From NCBI GenBank assembly GCA_017165825.1, contig CM029369.1, forward strand, positions 13,205,824-13,269,823: 64,000 nucleotides of DNA, in the 5' to 3' direction. The notes under the pieces were generated by a model. It saw only the letters and a program-made list of their open reading frames with translations, was not told where the DNA came from and ran no database searches. Below are positions 37,004 through 47,217 of the stretch, piece after piece. The translations under genes were made by a program, and so were the position numbers. Source of the stretch: Hepsetus odoe. Lineage: Eukaryota; Chordata; Actinopteri; Characiformes; Hepsetidae. Each line of letters begins with the position of its first letter. The stretch's first letter is position 1.

Positions 37004-37559
37004 CTCAATAAATATGTGCTAATACTATACATGCTTTTGTATTACATATGTACAAATTGCTTATGGTCACTAGCGGAGCAAACTTTCTCTAAAGACAGAG
37101 CAGGAGTTAAAAAAATTATTTTATTTCTTAATTTTCATGTAAGTTAAGTAATTTTAGCCTTTTCTATTGGTCAGTGCATCACTTTGTTTTGACATAGTGA
37201 CATTCTGACAAAGGCAGCTGATGCTTTCAAATTATGTACAAACATTCTGAGACATTGATAATATTTAAATAAATATCATCTTTACCTCCTTACCCAGGGC
37301 ATTTACATTGCAAGAGAATTATTATTCATTTATATTATGTTTATATATATTACCTCACTAGAAAATGCAACAGAATAATATCCAGGTCAACTTAAGATGT
37401 ACTAACTATTGTTAGTGTAATAGAGACTGTAATGTTTAACATTTATAAATGTCTCTGGTCTTTAAAAGTGTGGTAGACGACAAGTGTGTTCGGTTGTGTT
37501 ACTATGTAAGTGATGAGAAAACAAGTTGGATAATGGATCTCAAAACTACCTGACTTGCC

Positions 37560-37840
37560 CAGGGATTGTGAAAAAGATTTGCCTCAGGTGAGCGTTTATA
37601 TAGAGCCATTCTCCCATGCTTAAGGTGTCTCCGGCTTATGATAAGTTGTTTAATTACCCATTTTTGCGCTCCTGTTCATGAAGGGACTGTTAACTTAAAA
37701 CCCAAACTCGTGAATGGAGCTGTCCGCTCACCATTTTTCATATCTAATGGTCACAGGCTACTTTACTGGAATAACGTGTCTGGGATTACAAATGAAAAGC
37801 ACAGGGAATCATTCTTTATCTTGTGGACAGATTAAATTCC
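37560..37840. promoter_or_regulatory. Candidate conserved non-coding element
   Basis: Block of mixed composition containing TTATGATAAGTTGTTTAATT ACCC and TCATATCTAATGGTCACAGG. No repeat, no coding frame of interest. Candidate enhancer 3' of hoxd1a by position and texture only. Confidence 0.3.
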
Positions 37841-40188
37841 TAACCCTGTTACTGTAATAGGCACACTTGTAGCTTTACATAAATTAGAGCCCTAATTATA
37901 TTAGATACTATTTTAAACAAAATAACACATTTCTCAGAATCTATAGTTGTAATTTATAGTAAAGCCAAGTTCATTTTCCAGAATAATCCATTTCTCACTA
38001 TGTTGGAGGGCTAATATGATGATGTACTGTAAAACCCAAAGAGACTGAGTCTCTCTCATCACAGGGCGTAGCGCAGAAGAAGATAAATGAAGATGCGTTT
38101 TATTCCGTCATAATTTCCCTGGAAAAATGCTATAAAGGATGTCCATATGGATATGAGTGAGAAAGAGGGGGACGTGTGAAGTATTTGTGTGTGGAGGGGT
38201 ATAGACATTGCTGCAGTAATTGATGGCAGCTTTCCCGCATGATCAGTTTGTCTGTCAGTTTGGAGGAGGTGGCGAGAGAGGGATGGGGCAGCCTCTGAGG
38301 AAGGGAGACACCACATCACGTTTGCTGGGTTAAATCTCCTAATGATAAGTATAAATCATCAACTATTGCTGTGCTGAATACATTCTGAAGGTGTTATGCA
38401 TCTTAAAAGAAAATGATAGGAGTGTCACATTGAGTATGCTGACAAATTCCTCACCTGCTGCTTTTTTAAAGCAAAATTACTACACATGATGCTAATACAA
38501 GTGAAATAATACATTATTGCTTGAACCTTAACTGTGCTTTTTTTTTAGTGATCTTTTTTAGTCTACATTGGTACTCCTATGCCATATAATTTTAACCATA
38601 CAAAATCAGGGTAATTGTTCATTTTATGACCATCAACACTGCATTTTATGAGCCTGTTTCAATAATAAAATTATATTATGCTAAGAACAGATCATGGTAG
38701 TCATTATCTTCGACAGTAGCACAACCTGATAATATGTCACCCTTGTGATCCACTCCTGTGTTTGGTCAACATGGATTGTTTCATCAATTTAAACAGGTTG
38801 AGGTCTAATAACAAAGCCACTTTCAGTCTTTATTTGAGTGGTCATTTATACTAATAGCTTTGCTTGATGAAAGATCAGAAGTTGAAAAGCTGACCCCTTT
38901 ATTTCCTGAACTTGGCAATAGGTTCAGACTTTTGTTATACATTTCTAGAATTTAAAATTAGGGCCACCATTTTGCATTGTTTTCAGTATAGCTACTAAAT
39001 TAAAAGTAAACACTTTTAGGATATAATGAGAATAGTTTTTCTAGGGGATTTTAGGCATACCTCAGCTCTGAATAATTCATTTAAAAATAACATTATTCTC
39101 TATCTATATGTTCTGTGCATAATACGTTCCATTCTGGTTAAACTGGTACCAGTACAGGATGTGATTTTAAAAGTCCAAGTAGCATGAATCTAAAAAGTTT
39201 TGTGGTTAATAATGTATGGTGACAATGTGTGGATTATATTAAAGAAAGTATATTATAGAGGAGGTAATGTAACTTTAACAAATACTGTGCTTTATTCCAA
39301 GACTGTGATGTTCTGGACCACACACTCACTTGGTCATCCCTGCATCCCTGTGAAGTAATTATCTTTAGCAGAGGTGACAAGTGGCATAGGATGCTGTCTT
39401 CCATTAGCCATTAGCTGAGCCTCAGGCAGCCTGGTGCCTGTGCACTCACTGCAACATTAGCCAGTAATGGAGATCCACATATCGAGGAATGCTGTACACT
39501 TGTCTTAAGTTGATGAGGGCAGTGCAGACTTCAAGTATTCATTAGTGACGTTTTTTCTAATCTGTGTTCAAAATATAATTCAATACCAAGCTTGATACCT
39601 TGCTTGAGCGGCAAAGTTTCCTGACAGATAACTAATTTATAAAGCTGTTAATGCAGGAATACTGTTTTCTTGTGACGATAGGTGTGTGTATGGAGTTATG
39701 GGTAATAAACATGATTTTAAGCAGTCTTATGATCTCTAAAATCACACTTTTTAATATTGCATGTCATTAGTTGCAAGAAATATGAGGATGCTCGATTCAG
39801 ATGCGTTTATTAGGACCATAATTTTTAGTGCACATGTACAGGACACTATGAATCTTATCAATTAATGTACATACTGAAAGGTGTTAAAGGTCACAGTAGA
39901 AGCGTATATAAATATATTTTTTAAGTTTTCCAAAATTATAATTTGCATTCATATCCCTTGGAAAGGAAGCCATTCTTCTTAGGTATGCGTGATTTTTTAA
40001 AGGCACTCAATATTACCTCTGAGACACTTGACACAAACAGACTGGGGTTTAAAAAGTCACAGTGATAAGGCAATCCTGCTTAATAAGGCAGTAATAAATA
40101 GGATTAAGGCGGTATTACTCTGTTTAGAAAAATAGTGCAAGCGAGTAACTGAGAGAAAGGCTTTGTGTGTTTGTGGGAATGAAGGAAT
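37841..40188. other. Intergenic between flank and hoxd1a, including its 3' UTR
   Basis: No gene or transposon recognised. 38040-38320 and 39300-39500 are non-repetitive, mixed-composition blocks, the latter with AAGTAATTATCTTTAGC and ATTAGCCATTAGC. The hoxd1a 3' UTR must occupy part of the right end. Confidence 0.5.
39806..39811 (-). terminator. Candidate poly(A) signal of hoxd1a
   Basis: AATAAA on the minus strand, about 380 bp downstream of the hoxd1a stop codon. It is the most canonical hexamer I noticed in the expected range. Transcript data would be needed to show use. Confidence 0.4.
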
Positions 40189-41097
40189 TTAAGCGTGGAG
40201 GCACTTTTGGGGCGCCAGCGCGCGCCGCAGGAGGTGTGCATGGGGTGGGGAGTCCGGACTGGAGCAGCGGGGCATCAGGCCCTCCTTCTCTTTCTTCTTC
40301 TGCTTCATCCGTCTGTTCTGGAACCAGATCTTCACCTGCGTCTCGCTCAGGCGCACGCTCCTCGCTATCTCGGCCCTCCTGCACCTGCTGATGTATCTGT
40401 TGAAGTGAAACTCTTTCTCCAGTTCGGTCAACTGCTGGGTGCTGAAACTTGTGCGCGCCGTGGCAGCCCTGCTTATCTCGCGAGCCACGGAAGACCCTGT
40501 AACATAAAGAAAAGAAAAGAGCACGTGGAGAAAGCGTGTAAAAAATAATGGATCACGTTCAGTCTGGGCCCAGAATATTTCATCATCCGGCAGGTTCTCA
40601 TCATCCACGAAACACTCACTTTGAGGATGCTTTCTTTTAACTCTCATCCAGTCGAACGTGCCATGAAGTGCACCCCGCGTGTCCTCTGACCCAAATTCGC
40701 CTTTCAAACAGCCCTCCTGAGACGCAGTGAATTTTTGGCACCTATCATAGGCGGGTGAGATGGTCCCGATTTGTCTGTGCTCCTGGAAGCAGAGGGTCGT
40801 GCTGATACCAGAATGAGGGATCATCAGCTGACCAGGCACCTCTTCAGCTTGTGAGCAGCATCCCCAGACTCCAGCATAGCTGAGCGAGAAGCCTGGCCAG
40901 GGCAGCCCAGCCCCTGGACCCCCGCTACATGGCGCGTCCGATGTTAGATGGATGTCAGGGAAGTGATCCACATCAGCTGCTCTCCCACGGGACGCTCCTC
41001 CCTCGGACGGCGGAGGCTCAACCTCACACTCCTCCTCGCACACTTGCGCTCTGAAAGTCGGGTCTTGGGCTGGACAACACGCTGAGTACGAGGACAT
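40189..41097 (-). CDS. hoxd1a: Hoxd1 homeodomain transcription factor, two exons (41097-40620, 40496-40189)
   Basis: Anterior Hox (paralogue group 1) transcription factor, about 261 residues, nuclear, binding DNA with PBX/MEIS partners. Group 1 hexapeptide TFDWMRVKR lies at residues 147-155. The homeodomain (about 170-229) has helix 3 ETQVKIWFQNRRMKQKK with Gln50 and Asn51 intact. Splice sites: exon 1 ends CCTCAAA before GTGAGT; exon 2 starts after TTATGTTACAG. Both are phase 1, giving AGG (Arg) at the junction. The second in-frame ATG (MSSYSACC) is chosen because group 1 proteins usually start M-x-SY; the first ATG adds three residues. The homeodomain is divergent for group 1 (YISRCRRAEIARSVRL where YLTRARRVEIAASLQL-like sequence is usual). 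The intron is only 123 bp and read-through in frame. hoxd3a lies 4.5 kb upstream. The group 1 call is sure; the D-cluster assignment rests on linkage. Confidence 0.93.
   Translation of the reverse strand: MSSYSACCPAQDPTFRAQVCEEECEVEPPPSEGGASRGRAADVDHFPDIHLTSDAPCSGGPGAGLPWPGFSLSYAGVWGCCSQAEEVPGQLMIPHSGISTTLCFQEHRQIGTISPAYDRCQKFTASQEGCLKGEFGSEDTRGALHGTFDWMRVKRKHPQSECFVDDENLPDDEIFWAQTERDPLFFTRFLHVLFSFLYVTGSSVAREISRAATARTSFSTQQLTELEKEFHFNRYISRCRRAEIARSVRLSETQVKIWFQNRRMKQKKKEKEGLMPRCSSPDSPPHAHLLRRALAPQKCLHA
40497..40619 (-). other. hoxd1a: hoxd1a intron, 123 bp, in frame and without stop codons
   Basis: Donor GTGAGT and an acceptor preceded by a pyrimidine-rich tract ending TTACAG. The length is a multiple of three and no stop occurs in the reading frame, so a retained-intron mRNA would encode 41 extra residues between hexapeptide and homeodomain, including an acidic stretch (DDENLPDDE) and a hydrophobic one (LHVLFSFLYV). 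Consensus splice sites and the poor fit of this segment to Hox1 proteins favour an intron. Confidence 0.9.
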
Positions 41098-41106
41098 GAG
41101 GTGCAT

Positions 41107-41260
41107 CTATTAGAGACGGACACTTTAAAGGGTGAATGATTGCCACAGCCGCTTGTCTTCGTGACTTACTGTACTTTGAGGCTCTAGATGGAAATAATAG
41201 TCACCACTGGGAAGGGGCGTGGCCTCGCCCTACTGGCCAATCAGGGGCACGGAAGTGTAT
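41107..41260 (-). promoter_or_regulatory. hoxd1a: hoxd1a proximal promoter region
   Basis: Within 160 bp upstream of the start codon, read on the minus strand: a CCAAT box in reverse (CTGATTGGCC, CCAAT at 41237-41241), a GC/CACCC-type box (GGCCACGCCCC near 41215-41225) and GGCAATCATTCACCC near 41131-41145. The GC-rich stretch interrupts AT-rich surroundings. No clear TATA box. Start site unknown. Confidence 0.6.
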
Positions 41261-41865
41261 CCTGCCTTTAGTTCCTCAGCACAGGCTTTGGCTTATGTTT
41301 ATATGAGCCCTTAATGCAGTGAAGAATAAGTTTTGTGAAGTTAGAATGAACTTGATCTTCGCTTTGCGTGCTACATGTAAATACAGCCTCTTGATACCAC
41401 CGCAAATAAATGTTTGGTTCTCTCTTTCTTTCTTTCTTTCTTTTCCTACTTTCTTTATTTTCTTTCCATACTCTTTTCTCCTTTTTTACTTTTTGTACTT
41501 GCTATAGCTACGCTTTGATTGAGTCAATATTATAAATCTAAAGTAAACAAATTCAGCTTTAAGAATTTGTTTTTGCATTATTTTGCTTTGATACTAACCT
41601 GCTCGGGGCTTTAAAGGGCTCTGTACTATATTACCATCTAAATAAACGGTCAGGTGAAATTAAAACACAACTTTTGTAGTCCATTGCACGAGCTATTATA
41701 CTATAAAGGGATTTAATGTTTTCCACACACAGTAAAAAGAAACATTTGGGTGTTAATGCAACACGAATTATACTATTAATTTTTTATTTAACAACTTTAC
41801 TAGGATTCAGGCGTTTTAATTTGTAACATAATCACAAACCTCTACATCCCTTCATGAACTTTTAG
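41261..41865. other. Intergenic upstream of hoxd1a
   Basis: AT-rich with a TTTC run near 41425-41465. No gene recognised. Confidence 0.5.
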
Positions 41866-41866
41866 C

Positions 41867-41914
41867 TTGTGTGTGTGTGTATGTGTGTGTGTGTGTGTGT
41901 GTGTGCGTGTGTGT

Positions 41915-41989
<75 letters not shown>

Positions 41990-42010
41990 TGTGTGTCTGT
42001 GCCTGTGTGT
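41867..42010. repeat. Long (TG)n microsatellite
   Basis: About 140 bp of TG with AT, CG, AG and CT interruptions. It is one of the longest dinucleotide repeats in the window and lies 0.8 kb upstream of hoxd1a. Apparent Cys-Val and His-Thr frames are artefacts. Confidence 0.98.
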
Positions 42011-42082
42011 AAAGGAACCATGCTGTATTTGGCCAAGTCCCCACAGAAGAAACTGCTGTCGAGGAAAATTTTGTCCAATCAG

Positions 42083-42090
42083 TGATTGAT
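42083..42090 (+). promoter_or_regulatory. Consensus PBX/HOX site upstream of hoxd1a
   Basis: TGATTGAT is the textbook bipartite PBX-HOX group 1 site. It sits in GTCCAATCAGTGATTGATGA about 1 kb upstream of the hoxd1a start, with a TGACAG-like word (CCGACAG) 25 bp further on. Group 1 genes elsewhere carry autoregulatory elements of this kind upstream. The match is seen; the function is inference. Confidence 0.45.
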
Positions 42091-44559
42091 GATCTAAAGC
42101 TGCGTCATAGTCCCGACAGTTGTAGTTATCGATTCAGCCTCGCACTGTTTTCTGTAACCTTTTACTCTGTTTGTTCACTAGCATGCAAGCAGATTTAGGC
42201 CATGTGCTTATGTTGCAGCTGTTTTAAAATTGATAAGGGCGGGGCACAAAAAACGAGTAACTACACCTTAGTCAGTCAGTCATCCTTGCCTACAACAAAG
42301 ACTCTCGAGCTGCTCTGCGGTTTAGCCAGACCATAAGAATGGCTGCCCGACTGAAATGCTCAATGAGGGATCAATGATAAAAAACAAGGAACAAAACTGC
42401 CCAGCAAAATATAAGAAAATGCACTGGTGTTAAAAACAGACAACTCATGTAGGCCTGCAGAGAGATAATCTGCTTTGCCACTAAGATGTATGTGGGGCAA
42501 TAAGGTCGTTCTCATTATCCCTGTGCTCATATTTTGATGTTTTAAGCAGAAGCTTGACACATATTCTTCCTCAGCTGTCTGACGCAGATACCTTCATGTA
42601 GACCATTTCAGTCCAACACACTGAAGACGCGGTTTGGTCCTGCTTTAGTTAAAGTGAAGGGTGATAGGCCTGCATAATAAAACTGCACCATAATATGTCA
42701 AATTTGACATGGTAAATGCGATTTAAAAATAGGACCACTTTAAGAACTGAACCTTTAGAATTTTTATAATTACTTAAAGCGATTACTTCATTGAAGCCTC
42801 TGTAAAAAAAAAATAAAATGCTGTAAAATAAACCGACATTAATTTGATCACTTCTTAAATTCAGACGCGACAGTAACATTTCGTTAAATTCTTTCCTTTT
42901 TAATGTTTCACCTGTGTAATCTTAAAAAGATTATTATTCTTTTTCTTCGTCCTATGATCTCTCTGTTGCTGAAGCATAAACTACAAATAAGCAGTTAAAA
43001 TATGATATTACAGTAGTTTCATGTTTATTGATCCACAATTAACGCAGATCAAAATATTGCACTTTAAAAAAAAGCCTGAAAAGCTTCGACTTGCAGACTA
43101 ACTAAACATATTGTCTTCCTCTCACTCTCACATTTTGAAAATAATCTGTAAGTCTGTAGACTTTGCACAGAGCATGCAAAAGTGTTATTTCACCCTGTTT
43201 TTCTTCAAGAAAATGCATGTATATCACAAGAACCCGGTTCCTTTCCTGATCTGAAAATGCTAGCAGGTGATTTTCTAAGCCTGTGTTATCTGAGGGAGGG
43301 AATTTAGAGTAAACAACAGAAACGCCGATTCATTATAATGATGGAGGGAAATGGCTGCCATTACTGCGCATCGACCGAAACGGTAACCGTGGGAAACGAA
43401 AAACAAAGAAGAAATGGCCTTTTTTAGAATACAAGTTCATGAAATATCGTCATCTTATATTCTTGCCTCCCATCTTCTTGGTTGTAGCGAACGGGCTGCG
43501 GACTGCTCACGCACACCGCTTTGTGCTCTAACGGTATTGCACAACTACCACTGTCTGCCACACCAAACTACAGAGCAGAATTGCTCAGCAAGCTTTTTAA
43601 CAGCCCATCCTAGACATTCTATCTTGTTTGCATTGGTTGTGAATATAGTGCTCCTACCCTCTGCGGATGAAACCAGGGCGCCTCTCATCAGCAGCATGTA
43701 GCTTAGAAATGTCCAGCGCTCTCTCATCCATGCCCTGGTCGTGCCGCAAGCATGCTGTCACGTTCCCCTTTCCTCAGCACAAAGTTTGGCCTCTCACAGT
43801 TTGAAATGTGTTTCTAGAGTTGGGAATGCAAAAGCTTTGTTCATAAGGAGGTGGAATCAGTGGCGAGGCTGAAAGCGACGAGTTTTTGATTAATGAGCTT
43901 TGAAATGCCTCGCCAGGGGGAAGCGAGCAAGCGAGCTATTCAGTTAGAGAAGACTTGCCATGCCTATGAAGACAGCAGTGCGCAGAAGAGCTTCTTCTCT
44001 TAGTGCTGTTTATTGCAGCCTTATAGGATGAGTTTGGAGCAACAAGAATGTGGAAGAAATTGATCAGCGGTGTTTAAGTTAGCTGCCTTTTAATGTAATG
44101 GCCATGAGTTAATCTGAAATGTTTGCAAAGTCTCCAAGCTGCAGATATTGCAGTTGAAACGAAGTGAAAAACTTCATATTTAGTATTTTTCTCTTTGCGT
44201 TATAACGTTAAAATGACCTAATTAGTGACGCTACAAAGATGTCTTTCTAGGAACACAATACTGCTGGACTGTAATGTGTAGAAATTGCGACTAAAAGTTA
44301 CATTTCAATATTGATTTTACAGTCTTCCAATAAGGTTAGCACTGAATGTCTTTAAAATGTATGGAAAATATGATATTTTTGAATCCCCTCTATTAATGAT
44401 CTTCGCGCAGGCGCGTGAACTGGATGCTGGGGAACACCTCACAGCCTTCTTTGTTTACTATGGATATCATTTCAAAATGGCGTCTTGGTCCTGTAGGCTG
44501 TTCATTGTGTGATGTTGTAATATCACCAGCTTTGAGAAATACAGCATAATCGTCTTGCC
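42091..44559. other. hoxd1a-hoxd3a intergenic region; non-repetitive
   Basis: No gene and no transposon recognised. Blocks of balanced composition at about 43310-43410 and 43840-43990; the latter contains TTTTTGATTAATGAGCTTTG, with the PBX/HOX-type word TGATTAAT at 43887-43894. Candidate cis-regulatory DNA. Confidence 0.5.
43840..43990. promoter_or_regulatory. Candidate enhancer with PBX/HOX-type site
   Basis: Mixed-composition block between hoxd1a and hoxd3a with TGATTAAT (43887-43894) and two AGCGAGC words (43922-43938). Inference from motif and position only. Confidence 0.3.
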
Positions 44560-44665
44560 TTTATTCATCTCGATTCAGGGCTTATTCATCTCAGTTTCTA
44601 GCATAAAACAGATTTATGAATCCAACACAGATATGAGCTCATTCATTCAATTTAAGCACTTTATT
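44560..44665 (-). terminator. Candidate poly(A) signals of hoxd3a
   Basis: AATAAA on the minus strand at 44660-44665 and 44560-44565, about 0.9-1.0 kb beyond the hoxd3a stop codon. The intervening AT-rich DNA would be the 3' UTR. Usage unproven. Confidence 0.4.
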
Positions 44666-45554
44666 TACAAAATGTATAACACAACAAAATATAACATTTC
44701 CATATCGTTACCATTTCATCAAGTTGTGTGTGGACTGTTCACTTCCAAAATAACATTTAATATGAGTGATGAGGGCAAAGATGTGAAAATGGCGTGCTGG
44801 TGCTTTTAAACTAGCCTATAACATTTAAGCAATATCCCAAAAAGTGTCAAGTGCCAGGTTGCTGTTGTTTGCAGTAAAAACTTAAATGGTGCGTCTTCTT
44901 CTGATCTGAGATGTTTTAATAAAAAAGAAAAAGAAAAAAAAAAAAACACCAGTCACATATCACTTTGTCTGAATGTGATGAAGCCCACGCAGTCTGCTCA
45001 AATTTGATGCGTAAATTCTACAATAGTCCATTGAAATTGTCCACATGAAAGATAAATAATGTGCGTTACAAAGCTGATAAATAATAAATACTCAATAGGG
45101 ATAAATGTTTTCCATACAGTCTCGAAAGAAAATAATAAATAGTGTGAACAGAGTCATAGGTACCAATGACTAACAGACGACTTAACAATGGCGATGATTT
45201 CTCTTTTTTTTCTCCCTACAAATTCCATCCCTATAAAGATGGACGTCTAATATTGTAAAATCTACAGGACTTACCTTCAAGTAATAAGATATGAAATTGC
45301 CTTCATATTGCGCACTGCTCTTTCAAGATCTGAACGACTGACAACACACTCTAGCGCATCTTCAACAGTCAAGAGAAATGGACCACATCTTAAAAAATAA
45401 TTACAGTCATAGCAGTAATAGTAATATCAATAATAATACAGGGGTAATACGTTCTGTTTCTCTCGGAGTGTAGTTATATAAATTACTTTTTAGCTTGTGA
45501 GGTAATAAAAAGCGACACCGCGCTTGGGCACACACGCGCACACACAACAAATCC

Positions 45555-47116
45555 TTACAAATGCGTGAGCTTCGGCGCTTCCTGCAGCCTTCCCTGAGAA
45601 GCGTGGTGAGAGGAGAGGTCTGTGTATGTGGGGTGAGGGTCGCACGGTCCGTGATGGTGGTTGCCCGGGATCTGAGCGGCACAGCTGTAGTCCACGCTGG
45701 CCGATGAAGGATGGGGAAGATGGCCGAGGTTGAACATAGGGCCCGAGGCTGGCATTGAATCAACGAAATTCCCCCCGACGTACACTGGGCTCCCTTGCAA
45801 ATTGGCATTGGCGAAGCTTCCGTTCCCTTGCATGCTGTGGTGCTCGTACTCTGAGCCCGGGTACCTTTTCTGCTGCGGTATACAGCCTCCTAACGGCGCC
45901 GTGTACGCAGCCAGGCCGTACATGTTTTGCTGGGGCTTGGCAAAGGACGGCGGCGAGGGCGCGTCGTAGTTGAGGCTGTTTACACTGGGAAGCTGAGCAG
46001 AGTATCCAACGTGATTGGGGCCACTTAGCGGCGGGCTTCTGTCCGGAGAGTGCCCTAAGGGAGAATGCATTATGCCCTTGGATTTCTGATCCTTTTTGTA
46101 CTTCATCCTCCTGTTTTGAAACCAGATCTTTATTTGGCGCTCGGTGAGATTGAGTAGATTAGCCATCTCCACTCTTCTGGGACGGCACAAATAGCGGTTG
46201 AAGTGAAACTCCTTCTCGAGCTCCACGAGCTGGGCGCTGGTGTAGGCAGTGCGCACCCGCTTGGAGGCCGGTCCAGGCGGACTCTTATCATCGCATGTGT
46301 CCCCTGAAATGATAACATAAGCATGTTTAGGGCCCGTAGAGTCTGCAGGTCAGTACATTGAAAAAAAAGTGAAATATATCCAAAAACCAATTGGTTATCA
46401 TAGGGTGACTGACTAAATCCATCCCGCAGTGGTTATGAACTGATTTTAATACTTGACATTAGCCATGTCATGTGTAATCTATGAAATTGTTTCAAAGCAG
46501 CCCACTCTTCTTGTGCTCTGAAAGCAATATAAGGCTGGTGAACGCTCAAGGCGAATCTCAGACACCATCACTAATGAACTGAAGTAGTTCCTTCCTCTGT
46601 CCAAACAAACACACATACACACGCACATACACACATCTAACCACCCATACACCCAAGTCCACACAGGGTATAGCTACCTGGAGCTGTGCAGTTGGTGCTT
46701 TTCTGTTTTGAGTTCTGACGTGTCTCCTTCATCCATGGGAATATTTGCTTTGTGATCACTGGGGTGGCAGTATTGGAGCCATTGTTGCTGGGAGATTTCT
46801 TTTTCTGGGTGGTGGTACTGTTTGAGTTAGGCGAGGTGGCTGCTAAAGGAGGCGCTTGTTGCTGGTCACCAGCACTCTCTGGTTGGCTGCTCTGGCTGCC
46901 GCTTGGTCGCATACAGCTGCCATTAATGTCGCTGTTCTTGTGTGCCGGGGGCCGAACTGTGGTAGTTTGAATGGAACAGATAGGGCCTTGATAGTCATTT
47001 TCGATGCTGGAGGTGGAATAGGACTGGTGTGCGGGCCCATAGGTATAGGAGTCAGACTTAGGATATGAGTAGCCTCCAAAAAGTCCAGCATTATCATAAT
47101 AAGTGGCTTTCTGCAT
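45555..47116 (-). CDS. hoxd3a: Hoxd3 homeodomain transcription factor, two coding exons (47116-46678, 46303-45555)
   Basis: Group 3 Hox transcription factor, about 395 residues, nuclear, patterning hindbrain and anterior trunk in vertebrates. Starts MQKATYYDNAGLFGGY, the Hoxd3/Hoxb3 N-terminus. Hexapeptide IFPWMKE at about 125-131, with linker SPPGPASKRVRTAY running into the homeodomain (about 160-219; helix 3 RQIKIWFQNRRMKYKK). The long conserved group 3 C-terminus includes NMYGLAAYTAPL, NLQGSPVYVGGNF and VDYSCAAQIPGNHHHG, ending GRLQEAPKLTHL as in Hoxd3. Exon 1 ends CTCCAG before GTAGCT; exon 2 begins after ATCATTTCAG. Both are phase 1 and restore PGDTCDDKSPPGP. The 374-bp intron is short. 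5' splice acceptor and non-coding exons are given separately. No damage seen. Confidence 0.98.
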
Positions 47117-47217
47117 TGTGAAGGTTTTAAACTATGAGGGCTTTTGTACCCTTGTCCAATGGCATGGACTCCTTTGTCACGTGATTGAGGCCTCCCACTG
47201 ATTCTCTGTATGTTGAC
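47117..47217 (-). other. hoxd3a: hoxd3a 5' UTR part of coding exon 1, with splice acceptor
   Basis: On the minus strand TGGTATCTTTGCAG precedes GTCAACATACAG, a good acceptor, giving an exon that starts at 47217 and carries 101 bases of leader before the ATG. Group 3 Hox genes are known to have upstream non-coding exons, so this fits. The leader contains an E-box in CAATCACGTGAC (near 47177-47188). Confidence 0.75.

Noticed and set aside
1..40000. mtx2, the usual neighbour 3' of HoxD
   Set aside because: No metaxin-like exon was recognised in the available frames; short exons could be missed, but there is nothing to support a call.
40124..40548. Overlapping frames on both strands across the hoxd1a homeodomain exon
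   Set aside because: Shadow frames of a real exon; the homeodomain frame explains the codon structure.
41842..42089. Open frames rich in Cys-Val or His-Thr across the TG repeat (also at 12.9, 16.2, 21.0-21.5, 21.8 and 23.1 kb)
   Set aside because: They are translations of dinucleotide repeats on either strand, without any non-repeat coding support.
45555..46303. Alternative assignment of the group 3 gene to HoxA, HoxB or HoxC
   Set aside because: The C-terminus ending APKLTHL with the GNHHHG segment, the neighbouring group 4 gene with a Hoxd4-type N-terminus, miR-10b and the absence of group 2 together fit HoxD best.
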